64,000 bases of DNA, taken from positions 1,860,001 through 1,924,000 of the forward strand of contig CAWJKY010000003.1 in the NCBI GenBank assembly GCA_963843565.1, in the 5' to 3' direction. Below, one piece after another: positions 1-7,421 of the stretch. Position 1 is the stretch's first letter; every line of letters begins with the position of its first letter. The notes under the pieces were generated by a model, which did not search any database, was not told the DNA's origin, and saw only the letters and a program-made list of their open reading frames with translations. The DNA comes from DASZQY01 sp963843565. GTDB taxonomy: Bacteria > Pseudomonadota > Alphaproteobacteria > Rhizobiales > Kaistiaceae. Made by a program: the position numbers and the translations under genes.

Positions 1-566
1 CTCCGGCGCCGAACATGCTGTGGCTCTCGGACTTCACGTACGTCAGCACCTGGTCGGGCGTCGTCTACGTGGCGTTCGTCATCGACGCCTATGCCCGACG
101 CATCGTCGGCTGGCGGGTGAGCAGGACGGCGCACACAAGCTTCGTGCTCGATGCTCTGGAGCAGGCCCTCCACGAACGGCGGCCCGTTCGTCGCGGAGGC
201 TTGGTGCATCATTCCGATAGGGGTTCTCAATACGTCAGCATTCGCTACACCGAGCGCCTGGCCGCGGCTGGTATCGAGCCCTCTGTCGGCAGCGTCGGCG
301 ACTCCTATGACAACGCCCTCGCAGAGACGATCAACGGCCTATACAAGGCCGAGGTCATCCATCGGCGTGGACCCTGGCGGAGCTTCGAAGCGGTCGAGTT
401 CGCCACGCTGACCTGGGTCGACTGGTTCAACAATCGCCGGCTGCTGGAGCCCATCGGCAACATCCCGCCGGCCGAAGCCGAGGAACGCTACTACGCCATG
501 CTGGAGGAGCCAGCATTGGCCGCGTGACTAAAACGAAATGGCCTCTGGAAAACACGGGGCGGTTCA
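1..566 (+). mobile_element. 3' end of an IS3-family insertion sequence
   Basis: The window opens inside an insertion sequence of the IS3 family. The visible part holds the C-terminal integrase core of the transposase, followed 12 bases after its stop by a terminal inverted repeat at about 539-566. Read inward on the minus strand this repeat begins TGAACCGCCCCGTGTTTTCC, the usual form of IS3-family ends. The left end and the first frame (OrfA) lie outside the window. The target-site duplication cannot be judged from one side. Confidence 0.85.
3..527 (+). CDS. IS3-family transposase OrfB, C-terminal part (partial at window start)
   Basis: This is the DDE integrase-core transposase that cuts and joins the element ends. 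The frame is open to the left edge (residues P-A-P-N precede the first visible ATG at 15), so the gene begins before the window. All three catalytic acidic positions are visible: Asp in LWLSDFTYV, Asp in VHHSDRGSQY, and Glu in DNALAETING. The C-terminal WFNNRRL/IPPAEAE stretch is also typical of IS3 OrfB proteins. The catalytic core is intact. Whether the whole transposase is functional depends on the missing upstream part. Confidence 0.92.
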   Translation, partial: PAPNMLWLSDFTYVSTWSGVVYVAFVIDAYARRIVGWRVSRTAHTSFVLDALEQALHERRPVRRGGLVHHSDRGSQYVSIRYTERLAAAGIEPSVGSVGDSYDNALAETINGLYKAEVIHRRGPWRSFEAVEFATLTWVDWFNNRRLLEPIGNIPPAEAEERYYAMLEEPALAA

Positions 567-694
567 GATCAGCTAATGGAAGCGCTCTTGAACTTCTGTA
601 GGACGTTGGCGCGGCGGTCGCACGGAGCTAGGTTTTCCCCGCCCTTCTGACACATGCCGTCCTTGGTTCAGGGTGACCAATGCTGGGTATCGTC

Positions 695-1096
695 TCAGTT
701 CGAGCTTTGGCACGGATGAGCTTGCATCACCCCCGCGACCGCAACAAGGCCTGCGGAGTTTTGAGCCGCTTCTGGGTGGGTTAGGAGGAACGCCCCAAAT
801 TCTGCACGTGCCCCTTCAATAGAAAGCGCTCCGTCCAATGGCAAGCAACCGGCCTTCCCTGCGTCGGAAAATGCCTTCATGAGGAAAAGCCCGTCAGTCA
901 GGCCACGAAGAAATGCTCGACAAATGAGGCGACCACTGTCGTCGTCAGGTCCATCTGTGGGCTGGTTGCATGCCAAGTAGAGGTCGATCGCCTTGAAAGA
1001 GTAATTCGAGGGCGCGGAATTGCCTTGACCAAATGCCAGCTCAGCCACTCCGAGGGTGGTCAGCACCGTCAAGGCTCCGGCCAAAGCTCGTTTCAC
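695..1096 (-). CDS. Rap1a/Tai-like small secreted protein (putative immunity-type fold)
   Basis: A 133-residue protein with an N-terminal signal peptide (MKRALAGALTVLTTLGVAELAFG) that predicts export to the periplasm. The mature part has four cysteines (43, 59, 84, 129) and the pattern C-x-FLRGLTDG, GCLP, LLTHPEAA and a final HPC. This is the layout of the Rap1a/Tai family, whose founding members neutralise type VI secretion effectors. The GTG start at 1096 is chosen because GGAGG stands five bases upstream and the signal peptide begins there; an ATG 90 bases further out would add an unlikely leader. No partner effector is visible. The surrounding DNA is poorer in GC than the rest of the window and abuts the IS. 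Many Rap1a-domain proteins are not proven immunity proteins, so function is tentative. Confidence 0.6.
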   Translation of the reverse strand: MKRALAGALTVLTTLGVAELAFGQGNSAPSNYSFKAIDLYLACNQPTDGPDDDSGRLICRAFLRGLTDGLFLMKAFSDAGKAGCLPLDGALSIEGARAEFGAFLLTHPEAAQNSAGLVAVAGVMQAHPCQSSN

Positions 1097-1242
1097 CTCG
1101 CCCTCCAGCTTCCTTGTCGTCTCACACGCACTCGCAGAGATTTTACCACACGAGAAGCGCCGAGGCGCGGAAAAGGCCAGGGTCAAAGATGTGGTCGCCG
1201 CGGCAATTCCGACGGGGGTCGCGCCTGCTCATCCAGCGCACC

Positions 1243-2247
1243 TCAAAGCACGCTGAAGCCCTTCACGAAGGGATCGCGGTCGTCGAGGAAGATCGTGTTG
1301 TGGCCAGTGATCCACGCCTGCCCGGCAACCGATGGGACGATCGCATCAAGGTCGCCAACGGTCGCGGCCGCCTCGACACGGCCGAAGAACAGACTGCCGA
1401 TGATCGATTCGTGGACGAAGTCGTCGCCGACCTTGAGGTCGCCGCGCGCCGCCAATTGGGCCATGCGCGCCGACGTGCCGGTGCCGCACGGCGAGCGGTC
1501 GATGGCCTTCTCGCCGTAGAAGACGGCATTGCGCGCGTCGGCGCGCGGGTCGTGCGCCTTGCCCGCCCACAGGATGTGGCGGAGGCCGGTGATGGTCGGG
1601 TTTTCCGGGTGGGTGAAGGTGTACTTCGCGTTGATCAGCTCGCGCATGACGCGCGACAGCTTCTGGATATCGAAGGCGGAGATGTCGTCGAGGTCGCGAT
1701 AGGCCGCCTGCGGCTCGATGATGGCGTAGAAGTTGCCGCCGTAAGCGACGTCGAAGGTCACGGTGCCGAAATCCGGAACGTCGACCGACAGGCCGGTGCG
1801 GTAAAGGAACGACGGCACGTTGCGGATGCGCACCTCGACGACGTTGCCGTGGTTGTCGCGGGTGTAGGTCGCATCGACCATCCCGGCGGGCACCTCGAGA
1901 CGAAGACGCCCCTTTTCCCGCGGCGTCACCAGCCCCTCCTCGATGAGCACGGTGACCGAGCCGATGGTGCCGTGGCCGCACATGGGGAGGCACCCGCTGG
2001 TCTCGATGAAGAGCAACGCGGCGTCGGCATCGGCGCGCATCGGCTCGTAGAGGATGGCGCCGGACATGACGTCGTGGCCGCGCGGCTCGAACATGAGGCC
2101 GGTGCGGATCCAGTCGTAGTCGCGGATGAACTGCTGGCGCTTCTCGCTCATGGTGGCGCCGGCAAGCGGCGGGCCGCCGCCCGCAACGAGGCGCACCGGG
2201 TTTCCGGCGGTGTGGGCATCGATGCAGAAGAAGGTGTGTTTCGCCAT
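1243..2247 (-). CDS. 4-hydroxyproline 2-epimerase (proline racemase family)
   Basis: A 334-residue cytoplasmic enzyme of the proline racemase family. It should interconvert trans-4-hydroxy-L-proline and cis-4-hydroxy-D-proline. Two active-site cysteines are present: Cys90 in MCGHGTIG and Cys254 in RSPCGTGTSA. Having both cysteines marks racemases and epimerases, whereas trans-3-hydroxyproline dehydratases of the family carry Thr or Ser at one position. The gene follows the FAD-dependent oxidase by ten bases, which would take the D-isomer onward, so the two form consecutive steps. It is the last gene of the minus-strand operon starting near 7074. The downstream deaminase and semialdehyde dehydrogenase of the pathway are not in this window. 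Confidence 0.88.
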   Translation of the reverse strand: MAKHTFFCIDAHTAGNPVRLVAGGGPPLAGATMSEKRQQFIRDYDWIRTGLMFEPRGHDVMSGAILYEPMRADADAALLFIETSGCLPMCGHGTIGSVTVLIEEGLVTPREKGRLRLEVPAGMVDATYTRDNHGNVVEVRIRNVPSFLYRTGLSVDVPDFGTVTFDVAYGGNFYAIIEPQAAYRDLDDISAFDIQKLSRVMRELINAKYTFTHPENPTITGLRHILWAGKAHDPRADARNAVFYGEKAIDRSPCGTGTSARMAQLAARGDLKVGDDFVHESIIGSLFFGRVEAAATVGDLDAIVPSVAGQAWITGHNTIFLDDRDPFVKGFSVL

Positions 2248-2257
2248 CGGTGGGGAC

Positions 2258-3490
2258 CTACTGGAACCGTTCTATGCCGAAGGGCTGGAGATTGCGCTCG
2301 CGGCGCCCGCCGACCAGCGCCGCGACATGGCGCGCCGTGACCGCCGACAGCGTCAGGCCGAGATGGCCGTGGCCGAACGCGAAGACGATGCGCGGATCGC
2401 GCGGGTGGGGCCCGATGACGGGCAGCGAATCGGGCGTCGACGGACGGCAGCCCATCCATTCGCGCCCGCCGGTTTCGGGAAGGTCGGGGAAATAGCGCCG
2501 CGCCTTCTGACGCATGGCTGCGGCGCGGGCGAAATTCGGCGGCGCGTCGATAGCGGCGAGCTCCACCGCCCCGCCGACGCGCAGAGCGTCGCGGAGCGGA
2601 CTGACGATGAAGCCGTGGTCGGCAAGCGTGACGGGCATCGGGACGGCCAGGTCGGGATCGTCGAAGGTGGTGTTGTAGCCGCGCTCGGTTTCCAGAAGGA
2701 CGCGAGGCCCCAGTCTGGCGACGAGGTCGCGCGACCAGACGCCACCGGCCACCAGCACGCGATCGAAGGTTTGCGCCTCGCCCGCGATCGGGACGATGCG
2801 AACGCCGCTTTCGTCGGCGCTGATGTCGACGACGGCGGCGGGGACGATCTCACCGCGGGTGGCGATCGCCGCGCGGAGGCCGAGAAGCACGTCGAGCGGG
2901 TTGGTGACGCTCCATGAATCGGGCACGAAGACCGCGCGGGCGAAGGCGCCCTTGAGCGCCGGCACCATCGCGCGCGCTTCGTCGGGCGCAACCACGCGAT
3001 AGTCCACGCCGAGACGGGCGCGCTCCTCCCACTCGCCCTGCCCCCGATGGAAGCTGGCATCGGTATCGTGCAGGTAGAGGCCGCCGTTGCGGCGCATGTA
3101 CGGCTCGAGGCCGGCGCGGCGGGTCAGCTCCTGATGATCGGCGAGCGCCGTCTTCATCAGGAAGCCGAGGGCGCTGGTGGCGCGCTCCACCTGGCTCGGC
3201 CGGGCGGAGGCGACGAAACGGGCGAGCCACGGGGCGAACGCCGGCAGGTCGCGGGGCCTGAGCGTCAGCGGACCCAGCGGGTCGAGCATCCAGGCCGGCA
3301 CCGAGCGGAGAATCTCCGGGCGGGCGAGCGGCGAAATCGCTGCGAGCTCGATCACGCCGGCATTGCCGGTCGAGGCCGGGCGACCATCGGGATCGCGCTC
3401 GAAGACGGTGACGTCAAACCCCTCGGCGAGAAGCCAGACGGCGGCCGCCGAGCCGACCAGACCGCCGCCGACGATGGCGACGCGGGTCAT
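2258..3490 (-). CDS. FAD-dependent D-amino-acid (cis-4-hydroxy-D-proline) oxidase/dehydrogenase
   Basis: A 410-residue flavoprotein of the DadA/DAO fold. The N-terminal dinucleotide-binding motif is VAIVGGGLVGSAAA at residues 4-17. A C-terminal flavin contact region reads MGCRPSTPDSLPVIGP followed by FGHGHLGLT. It oxidises the alpha-amine of D-amino acids. Lying four to ten bases from its neighbours and just upstream of hydroxyproline epimerase, it is best read as the cis-4-hydroxy-D-proline oxidase that yields pyrroline-4-hydroxy-2-carboxylate. The exact D-amino-acid preference and electron acceptor cannot be read from the sequence. No signal peptide is seen, so it is probably cytoplasmic or peripheral to the inner membrane. 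Confidence 0.82.
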   Translation of the reverse strand: MTRVAIVGGGLVGSAAAVWLLAEGFDVTVFERDPDGRPASTGNAGVIELAAISPLARPEILRSVPAWMLDPLGPLTLRPRDLPAFAPWLARFVASARPSQVERATSALGFLMKTALADHQELTRRAGLEPYMRRNGGLYLHDTDASFHRGQGEWEERARLGVDYRVVAPDEARAMVPALKGAFARAVFVPDSWSVTNPLDVLLGLRAAIATRGEIVPAAVVDISADESGVRIVPIAGEAQTFDRVLVAGGVWSRDLVARLGPRVLLETERGYNTTFDDPDLAVPMPVTLADHGFIVSPLRDALRVGGAVELAAIDAPPNFARAAAMRQKARRYFPDLPETGGREWMGCRPSTPDSLPVIGPHPRDPRIVFAFGHGHLGLTLSAVTARHVAALVGGRRERNLQPFGIERFQ

Positions 3491-3494
3491 CGGC

Positions 3495-4142
3495 TCAGCC
3501 GAAACGCATCGTGCCGATCACCCCGGCGAGCGCCCTGCCGATCGCCTGATGGGCGTCGGGATCGAGGTGGAAGCCATCGACGGCGCTCGATTTCGCGACG
3601 CTGGCGGCGTCGAAGAAGCGCACGCCACGCTCGTCCGCCGCGGCCTTCATGTGGCGCGACAGGTCGCGCGCCTTGGCGGGGCCGCCGGCGAACAGGTCGG
3701 GGTGCTTGGGAAGGCTCTCAAGCATCAGCGGCGGGCAGATGACGACGATCTCGGGCGTCGCCCCGCCGCGGCCGACGGCGTTGAGCTTGACCAGATCGAC
3801 AAGGACGCCGACGCCCTGCGCGACATCCCACGCCGACTTGCCGAAGCGGTCCTTGAGGTCGTTGGTCCCGAGCATGATGAGGACGACGTCGAGGGGCCGG
3901 TGGGAATGGAGGGCGACGGGCAGGAAGCGGGCACCGTTCTTGTCGGGGTTCCACTCGACGGGATCGTCGCTGACGGTGGTGCGGCCGCCGAGGCCTTCCT
4001 CGATCACCAGCCAGGTGGAGCCGAGCGCGGCGCGCAGCACCCCCGGCCAGCGCTCGTCAGGGGCGTAGCGGTCGTCAGGCCGCGCGACGGTGGCGGCGCC
4101 CCAGGTGTTGGAATCGCCGTAGCAGAGAACGGTGCGGATCAT
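3495..4142 (-). CDS. SGNH/GDSL-family esterase or hydrolase
   Basis: A 215-residue hydrolase of the SGNH superfamily. The four conserved blocks are visible: nucleophile Ser11 in GDSNTWG, the Gly of EGLGGRTT (about 50-56), Asn94 in LGTNDL, and Asp189-x-x-His192 in VDGFHLD. No signal peptide is present, so it acts in the cytoplasm on an imported substrate. Family members deacylate carbohydrates, esters or thioesters. It sits between the sugar-type ABC permease and the hydroxyproline oxidase, all on one strand. That position suggests removal of an ester group from an imported compound before catabolism. The substrate itself is not deducible. Confidence 0.85.
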   Translation of the reverse strand: MIRTVLCYGDSNTWGAATVARPDDRYAPDERWPGVLRAALGSTWLVIEEGLGGRTTVSDDPVEWNPDKNGARFLPVALHSHRPLDVVLIMLGTNDLKDRFGKSAWDVAQGVGVLVDLVKLNAVGRGGATPEIVVICPPLMLESLPKHPDLFAGGPAKARDLSRHMKAAADERGVRFFDAASVAKSSAVDGFHLDPDAHQAIGRALAGVIGTMRFG

Positions 4143-4171
4143 GACGTGCCTTCATGCGATATGAAACGGAC

Positions 4172-4188
4172 AGGCCGCGAGGCGGCCT
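4172..4188. terminator. Small GC-rich hairpin in the operon
   Basis: A perfect 7-bp stem, AGGCCGC with GCGGCCT around a GAG loop, lies in the 91-base gap between the ABC permease and the SGNH gene. There is no U-tract, so it looks more like an mRNA processing or stability element than a full terminator. Confidence 0.3.
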
Positions 4189-4233
4189 CGCCATTCTACA
4201 CGGGAATTGGCGCCGGCGCCCTTGCGACCGGCG

Positions 4234-5235
4234 TCAATCCCGGCGGCGCAGCATCAAGGCGTAGACGGTCACCGAGATGGTGATCAGCAGGCCGTAGATG
4301 AACTGGGTGTAGAAGCCGGTGAGGCCGACGGCGATGATGCCCGGCTCCAGCGAGGCGATGATCAGCACGCCGACGAAGGTGCCGATCATGGTGCCCTTGC
4401 CGCCGAAGACGGAGGTGCCGCCGATGAAGACGGCCGCCAGCGTCGTCAGCAGGTAGCCATCGCCGGTGGTCGCCCAGAAGAAGGTCAGCTGGTTGAGGAT
4501 GAAGATGACCGACAGGGACGCCGACATGCCCATGATGACAAAGCAGAGCGTCTTCACCGTATCGACGTGAATACCCATCATGCGGGCGCTGGCGGCGTTA
4601 TCGCCGATGAACAGCACGTGGCTGCCGAACTTGTGGCGCTTGTAGATCAACCCGAGGACGATCGAGCCGCCGATGAACCAGAGGAACTGCGCCGGGATGA
4701 CGCCGAACGCCTCGCCGGTGAAGAAGGCGTGCAGCGGATCGTCGTTGATCTGCGAGATCGGGATGCCGTGACCCTCGGTGACCACGTTCACCAGGCCGCG
4801 CCACAGGAACATGGTGCCGATGGTGGCCACGATCGACGGAATGCCGACCTTGGTGACGAGCAGGCCGTTGATCAGGCCGAGGACGGCGCCGGTGCCCACC
4901 GACAGGACGAACGCCAGGACGAAGCTGTTGGTGGCCGTGTAGGTCGCGGCGAACACCCAGCCGGAAAGGCCCGCGATCGAGGGGAAGCTCAGGTCGATCT
5001 CGCCCAGCGTGACGACGAAGGTCGCGGACATGGCCATGAGCCCGAAGAAGGGGATCGAGATCATGAACGAGCGGTAGATGTTGTAGCTCAGATAGGTCCC
5101 GGGGGCCTTGATAATGAAGACCGCGTAGAGGACCAGCAGCAGCGAGATGATGGCGATCTGGAACCGGTAGGTGTGGACGAACTCGCGGCTGAAGAGCGGC
5201 GGGCTCGCGGGCTGGCCTTGGGTTGTCGTGGTCAC
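4234..5235 (-). CDS. Sugar-type ABC transporter permease (RbsC/AraH family)
   Basis: A 333-residue inner-membrane permease of the branched-chain/ribose (BPD_transp_2) family with about eight to ten hydrophobic segments. It contains the motif AAVFIGGTSVFGGKGTMIGTFVGV, broken here as AVFIGGTSVFGGKGT, which is diagnostic for RbsC-like sugar permeases. The start is a GTG at 5235. The ATP-binding gene lies five bases upstream in the transcript. With the binding protein at 6097-7074 it forms a complete CUT2-type importer. The likely substrate is a pentose or another carbohydrate; the linked hydroxyproline genes leave a glycosylated or hydroxyproline-containing ligand open. Confidence 0.92.
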   Translation of the reverse strand: MTTTTQGQPASPPLFSREFVHTYRFQIAIISLLLVLYAVFIIKAPGTYLSYNIYRSFMISIPFFGLMAMSATFVVTLGEIDLSFPSIAGLSGWVFAATYTATNSFVLAFVLSVGTGAVLGLINGLLVTKVGIPSIVATIGTMFLWRGLVNVVTEGHGIPISQINDDPLHAFFTGEAFGVIPAQFLWFIGGSIVLGLIYKRHKFGSHVLFIGDNAASARMMGIHVDTVKTLCFVIMGMSASLSVIFILNQLTFFWATTGDGYLLTTLAAVFIGGTSVFGGKGTMIGTFVGVLIIASLEPGIIAVGLTGFYTQFIYGLLITISVTVYALMLRRRD

Positions 5236-5240
5236 GGGTT

Positions 5241-6005
5241 TCAGCTCACCTTGCCGGCGTGGTGCAGGGCAACCATGGTTTCGACCAGCTTGTCGCGCGT
5301 CACCTCGGACTTGAGGAAGCGCTCGGCAATGCGGCCACGGTCGATGATGACGAAGCGATCGGCCACGTCATAGACGTGGAAGATGTTGTGATCGATGAAG
5401 ATCGCCGACTTGCCCTGCTCGCGGATGGAGCGGGTGAAATTGAGGACGCGTTCGGTCTCGGTGATCGACAGGCCCATGGTCGGCTCGTCGAGGATGATGA
5501 GATCGGCGTCGAAGTAAAGCGCGCGGGCGATGGCGACGCCCTGCCGCTCGCCGCCCGACAGACCGCCGACTTCGCTGTCGACGGTAATCGCGGAAGAGGT
5601 CAGGCCCATGCGCGTGCGCATGAGCTGTTCGGTCTCGCGGCGCTGTCCGGCGAGATCGAGGAAGCCCAGGAAGGTGGTGCGCTCGTGGCCGGCAAAGACG
5701 TTGCGCCAGAGCTCCTGCTGCTCGGCGAGGGCGCGCTCCTGATAGACGCATTCGATGCCGAGGGTGCGCGAGGCGCGCGAGTCGCGGGCGCCGACCCGCT
5801 TGCCCTTGAAATAGATTTCGCCGGCGCTCGGCGCGTGCACGCCGGTGATGATCTTGATGAGCGTCGACTTGCCGGCGCCGTTGTCGCCGATCAGGGCGAC
5901 GATCTCGCCCTTCTTGATTTCCATATCGATGTCGCGGAGGACCTGGACATGGCCGAAGGACTTCTGGATGCCCTTCAGTTGCAGCAGGGGTTCGCTGGAA
6001 TTCAT
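5241..6005 (-). CDS. Sugar-type ABC transporter ATP-binding protein (single nucleotide-binding domain)
   Basis: A 254-residue ATPase that powers the CUT2-type importer. Walker A is GDNGAGKST at 40-48, the signature is LSGGERQ at about 149-155, and Walker B is LIILDEP at 169-175, followed by a switch histidine in IFIDHN. It has one nucleotide-binding domain. Classic CUT2 RbsA proteins have two, so this is the short form (as in FrcA-like systems). It lies between the permease (five-base gap) and the binding-protein gene (91-base gap) on the same strand. Confidence 0.93.
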   Translation of the reverse strand: MNSSEPLLQLKGIQKSFGHVQVLRDIDMEIKKGEIVALIGDNGAGKSTLIKIITGVHAPSAGEIYFKGKRVGARDSRASRTLGIECVYQERALAEQQELWRNVFAGHERTTFLGFLDLAGQRRETEQLMRTRMGLTSSAITVDSEVGGLSGGERQGVAIARALYFDADLIILDEPTMGLSITETERVLNFTRSIREQGKSAIFIDHNIFHVYDVADRFVIIDRGRIAERFLKSEVTRDKLVETMVALHHAGKVS

Positions 6006-6096
6006 GGATCAACACACATGGGGTGCTGGAGGCGGGAAGAGGCGAAGCGTCAAGGGACGCTCCGCCTCTAGTTCTCGTCGTCTGTCGTCAGGAATC

Positions 6097-7074
6097 CTAG
6101 CGGATGCCTTCCTTGGCGAGACCAGCCACCGCGTCGATGTTGGCGTGGGTGATCAGCGCCGCGCCAGTGTCGACGTTCATGCCGGCAAACCCGAACTTGG
6201 AGGTCAGGTAAAGCTGCATGATCGGCAGGTAGCCCTGCAGGAAGGGCTGCTGGTCGAGCACGACGGCGATGTAGCCATCCTGGACGCCCTTGACGATCGG
6301 GGCCGACAGGTCAAAGCCCGCGCCGCAAATCTCGCCCGGCTTCTTGCCAGCGGCGTTGATGTAGGCGGGGATGGTCGCCGTCAGTCCACCATGGTCGGTG
6401 ATGACCGCCTTGATGTCCGGATGGGACGCAATGTAGCTGGCGAACACCGGGATACCCTGGGTCGCGTCGCCGTTGATGGCATCGGAGATTTCAAGGTACT
6501 CGACCTTGACGTTGGCCGCCTTCATGGCGTCGATGACGCCCTGGGTGCGCTCACCGCGACCGGCCTGACCGAGCAGACCCCACACGAAGGCGGTGTCGCC
6601 GGCCTTGAGGCCGCAGGTGTTGATGGCCGCCTCGCCGAGCGTCATGCCAGCGGCATGAAGCTGGGCGCCGACGTAGCCAAAGCCGTTGGCCTTGTACTGA
6701 GCTTCCACGCTCAGCGGCACGTTCGACGTGGTCACGATGATACCGGCTGCTTCGGCCTGCTTGATCAGCGGATCAAGGGCCTCATCGCCGGGATGGCCCA
6801 TGATCGAGATGCCGGTCGGCTTGCGCGCGATCGCCTCGGAGAACTGCTGGACCATCTTCTGCGGATTCCAGTCGGACCATACGTAGTCGACGTGGCATCC
6901 GGTCTGTTCGGCGGCAAGCTTGGCGCCGGCGTACACGATGGACGCGAACGAGCCGCCTTCCGGGCCGCCCGGGAAGAACACGAAGTTCTTGCCCGCACAG
7001 CTCATGTCAGCCGCGAAAGCCGACGGGCTGGCGAAGAGTGCGCACACTCCGGCCACGATTAGCAAACGTTTCAT
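6097..7074 (-). CDS. Sugar-type ABC transporter substrate-binding protein
   Basis: A 325-residue periplasmic binding protein of the Peripla_BP_4 (ribose/galactose type) family with a cleavable signal peptide (MKRLLIVAGVCALFASPSAFA). The ATG at 7074 is chosen over one 27 bases upstream because GGGAGGGAG stands just before it. Internal features such as FFPGGPEGGSFAS, GHPGDEALDPL and VITDHGGL fit a two-lobed hinge protein. It is the first gene of a minus-strand operon that runs through ATPase, permease, SGNH hydrolase and two hydroxyproline enzymes. A palindrome of LacI-operator type lies about 30 bases before its start. Confidence 0.92.
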   Translation of the reverse strand: MKRLLIVAGVCALFASPSAFAADMSCAGKNFVFFPGGPEGGSFASIVYAGAKLAAEQTGCHVDYVWSDWNPQKMVQQFSEAIARKPTGISIMGHPGDEALDPLIKQAEAAGIIVTTSNVPLSVEAQYKANGFGYVGAQLHAAGMTLGEAAINTCGLKAGDTAFVWGLLGQAGRGERTQGVIDAMKAANVKVEYLEISDAINGDATQGIPVFASYIASHPDIKAVITDHGGLTATIPAYINAAGKKPGEICGAGFDLSAPIVKGVQDGYIAVVLDQQPFLQGYLPIMQLYLTSKFGFAGMNVDTGAALITHANIDAVAGLAKEGIR

Positions 7075-7379
7075 AGATACTCCCTCCCGAGTTACGGTCA
7101 TCTGGGACCGGTTCCAAGTCTAGCGAATGGCGCCCACACAATAAACTGCATTCGTCGCATGAATTGCGGACGGTTTGACGCGGGACGGCAGTTCGGGGCC
7201 CCTCAGGCCGACTCTCATACGACAATAATGCCATGTGGAGCGGACGCGGGAACCCCATCAGATGGCCGGCACGCTCCACACACCGGAAGCGAATACAGCG
7301 CCGGCTGAGAAGTTGGCTTTGCGCAGGATCAATGGGGCGCCGGGGCGCCGTTGACGGCGGGGCGGCTGGCGGCCTGCAA
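7075..7379. other. Intergenic region upstream of the sugar/hydroxyproline operon
   Basis: About 305 bases without a convincing gene. It holds the control region of the minus-strand operon, including the palindrome at 7103-7116, and near its right end a partial copy (7314-7347) of the last codons of the neighbouring HerA-like gene. A short minus-strand open frame around 7007-7279 lacks a ribosome-binding site and protein-like composition. Confidence 0.6.
7103..7116. promoter_or_regulatory. LacI/GalR-type operator-like palindrome
   Basis: The sequence TGGGACCGGTTCCA is a near-perfect palindrome centred on ACCGGT, with one mismatched pair. LacI/GalR-family repressors bind operators with a central CG and arms of this form. 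It lies 29 bases upstream of the binding-protein start, where a repressor would cover the promoter. No LacI-family gene lies in this window, so the regulator would be encoded elsewhere. Confidence 0.45.
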
Positions 7380-7421
7380 TCAGGCGCTGGTTTTGCGCGG
7401 GATCAATGGGGCGCCGAGGCC
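7314..7421. repeat. 34-bp imperfect direct repeat at the end of the HerA-like gene
   Basis: Bases 7314-7347 and 7388-7421 match at about 32 positions, 74 bases apart. The second copy encodes the last residues of the HerA-like protein. The first copy lies just beyond its stop. This looks like a remnant of a local duplication or of recombination at the gene's 3' end. Confidence 0.6.

Noticed and set aside
695..1186. A type VI effector-immunity module
   Set aside because: Only a Rap1a-like protein is present. No effector, VgrG, Hcp or other type VI gene is in view, so the system cannot be claimed.
7007..7279. Minus-strand frame of 90 codons upstream of the sugar-binding protein
   Set aside because: It overlaps the signal peptide region and the operator, with no ribosome-binding site and no recognisable domain.
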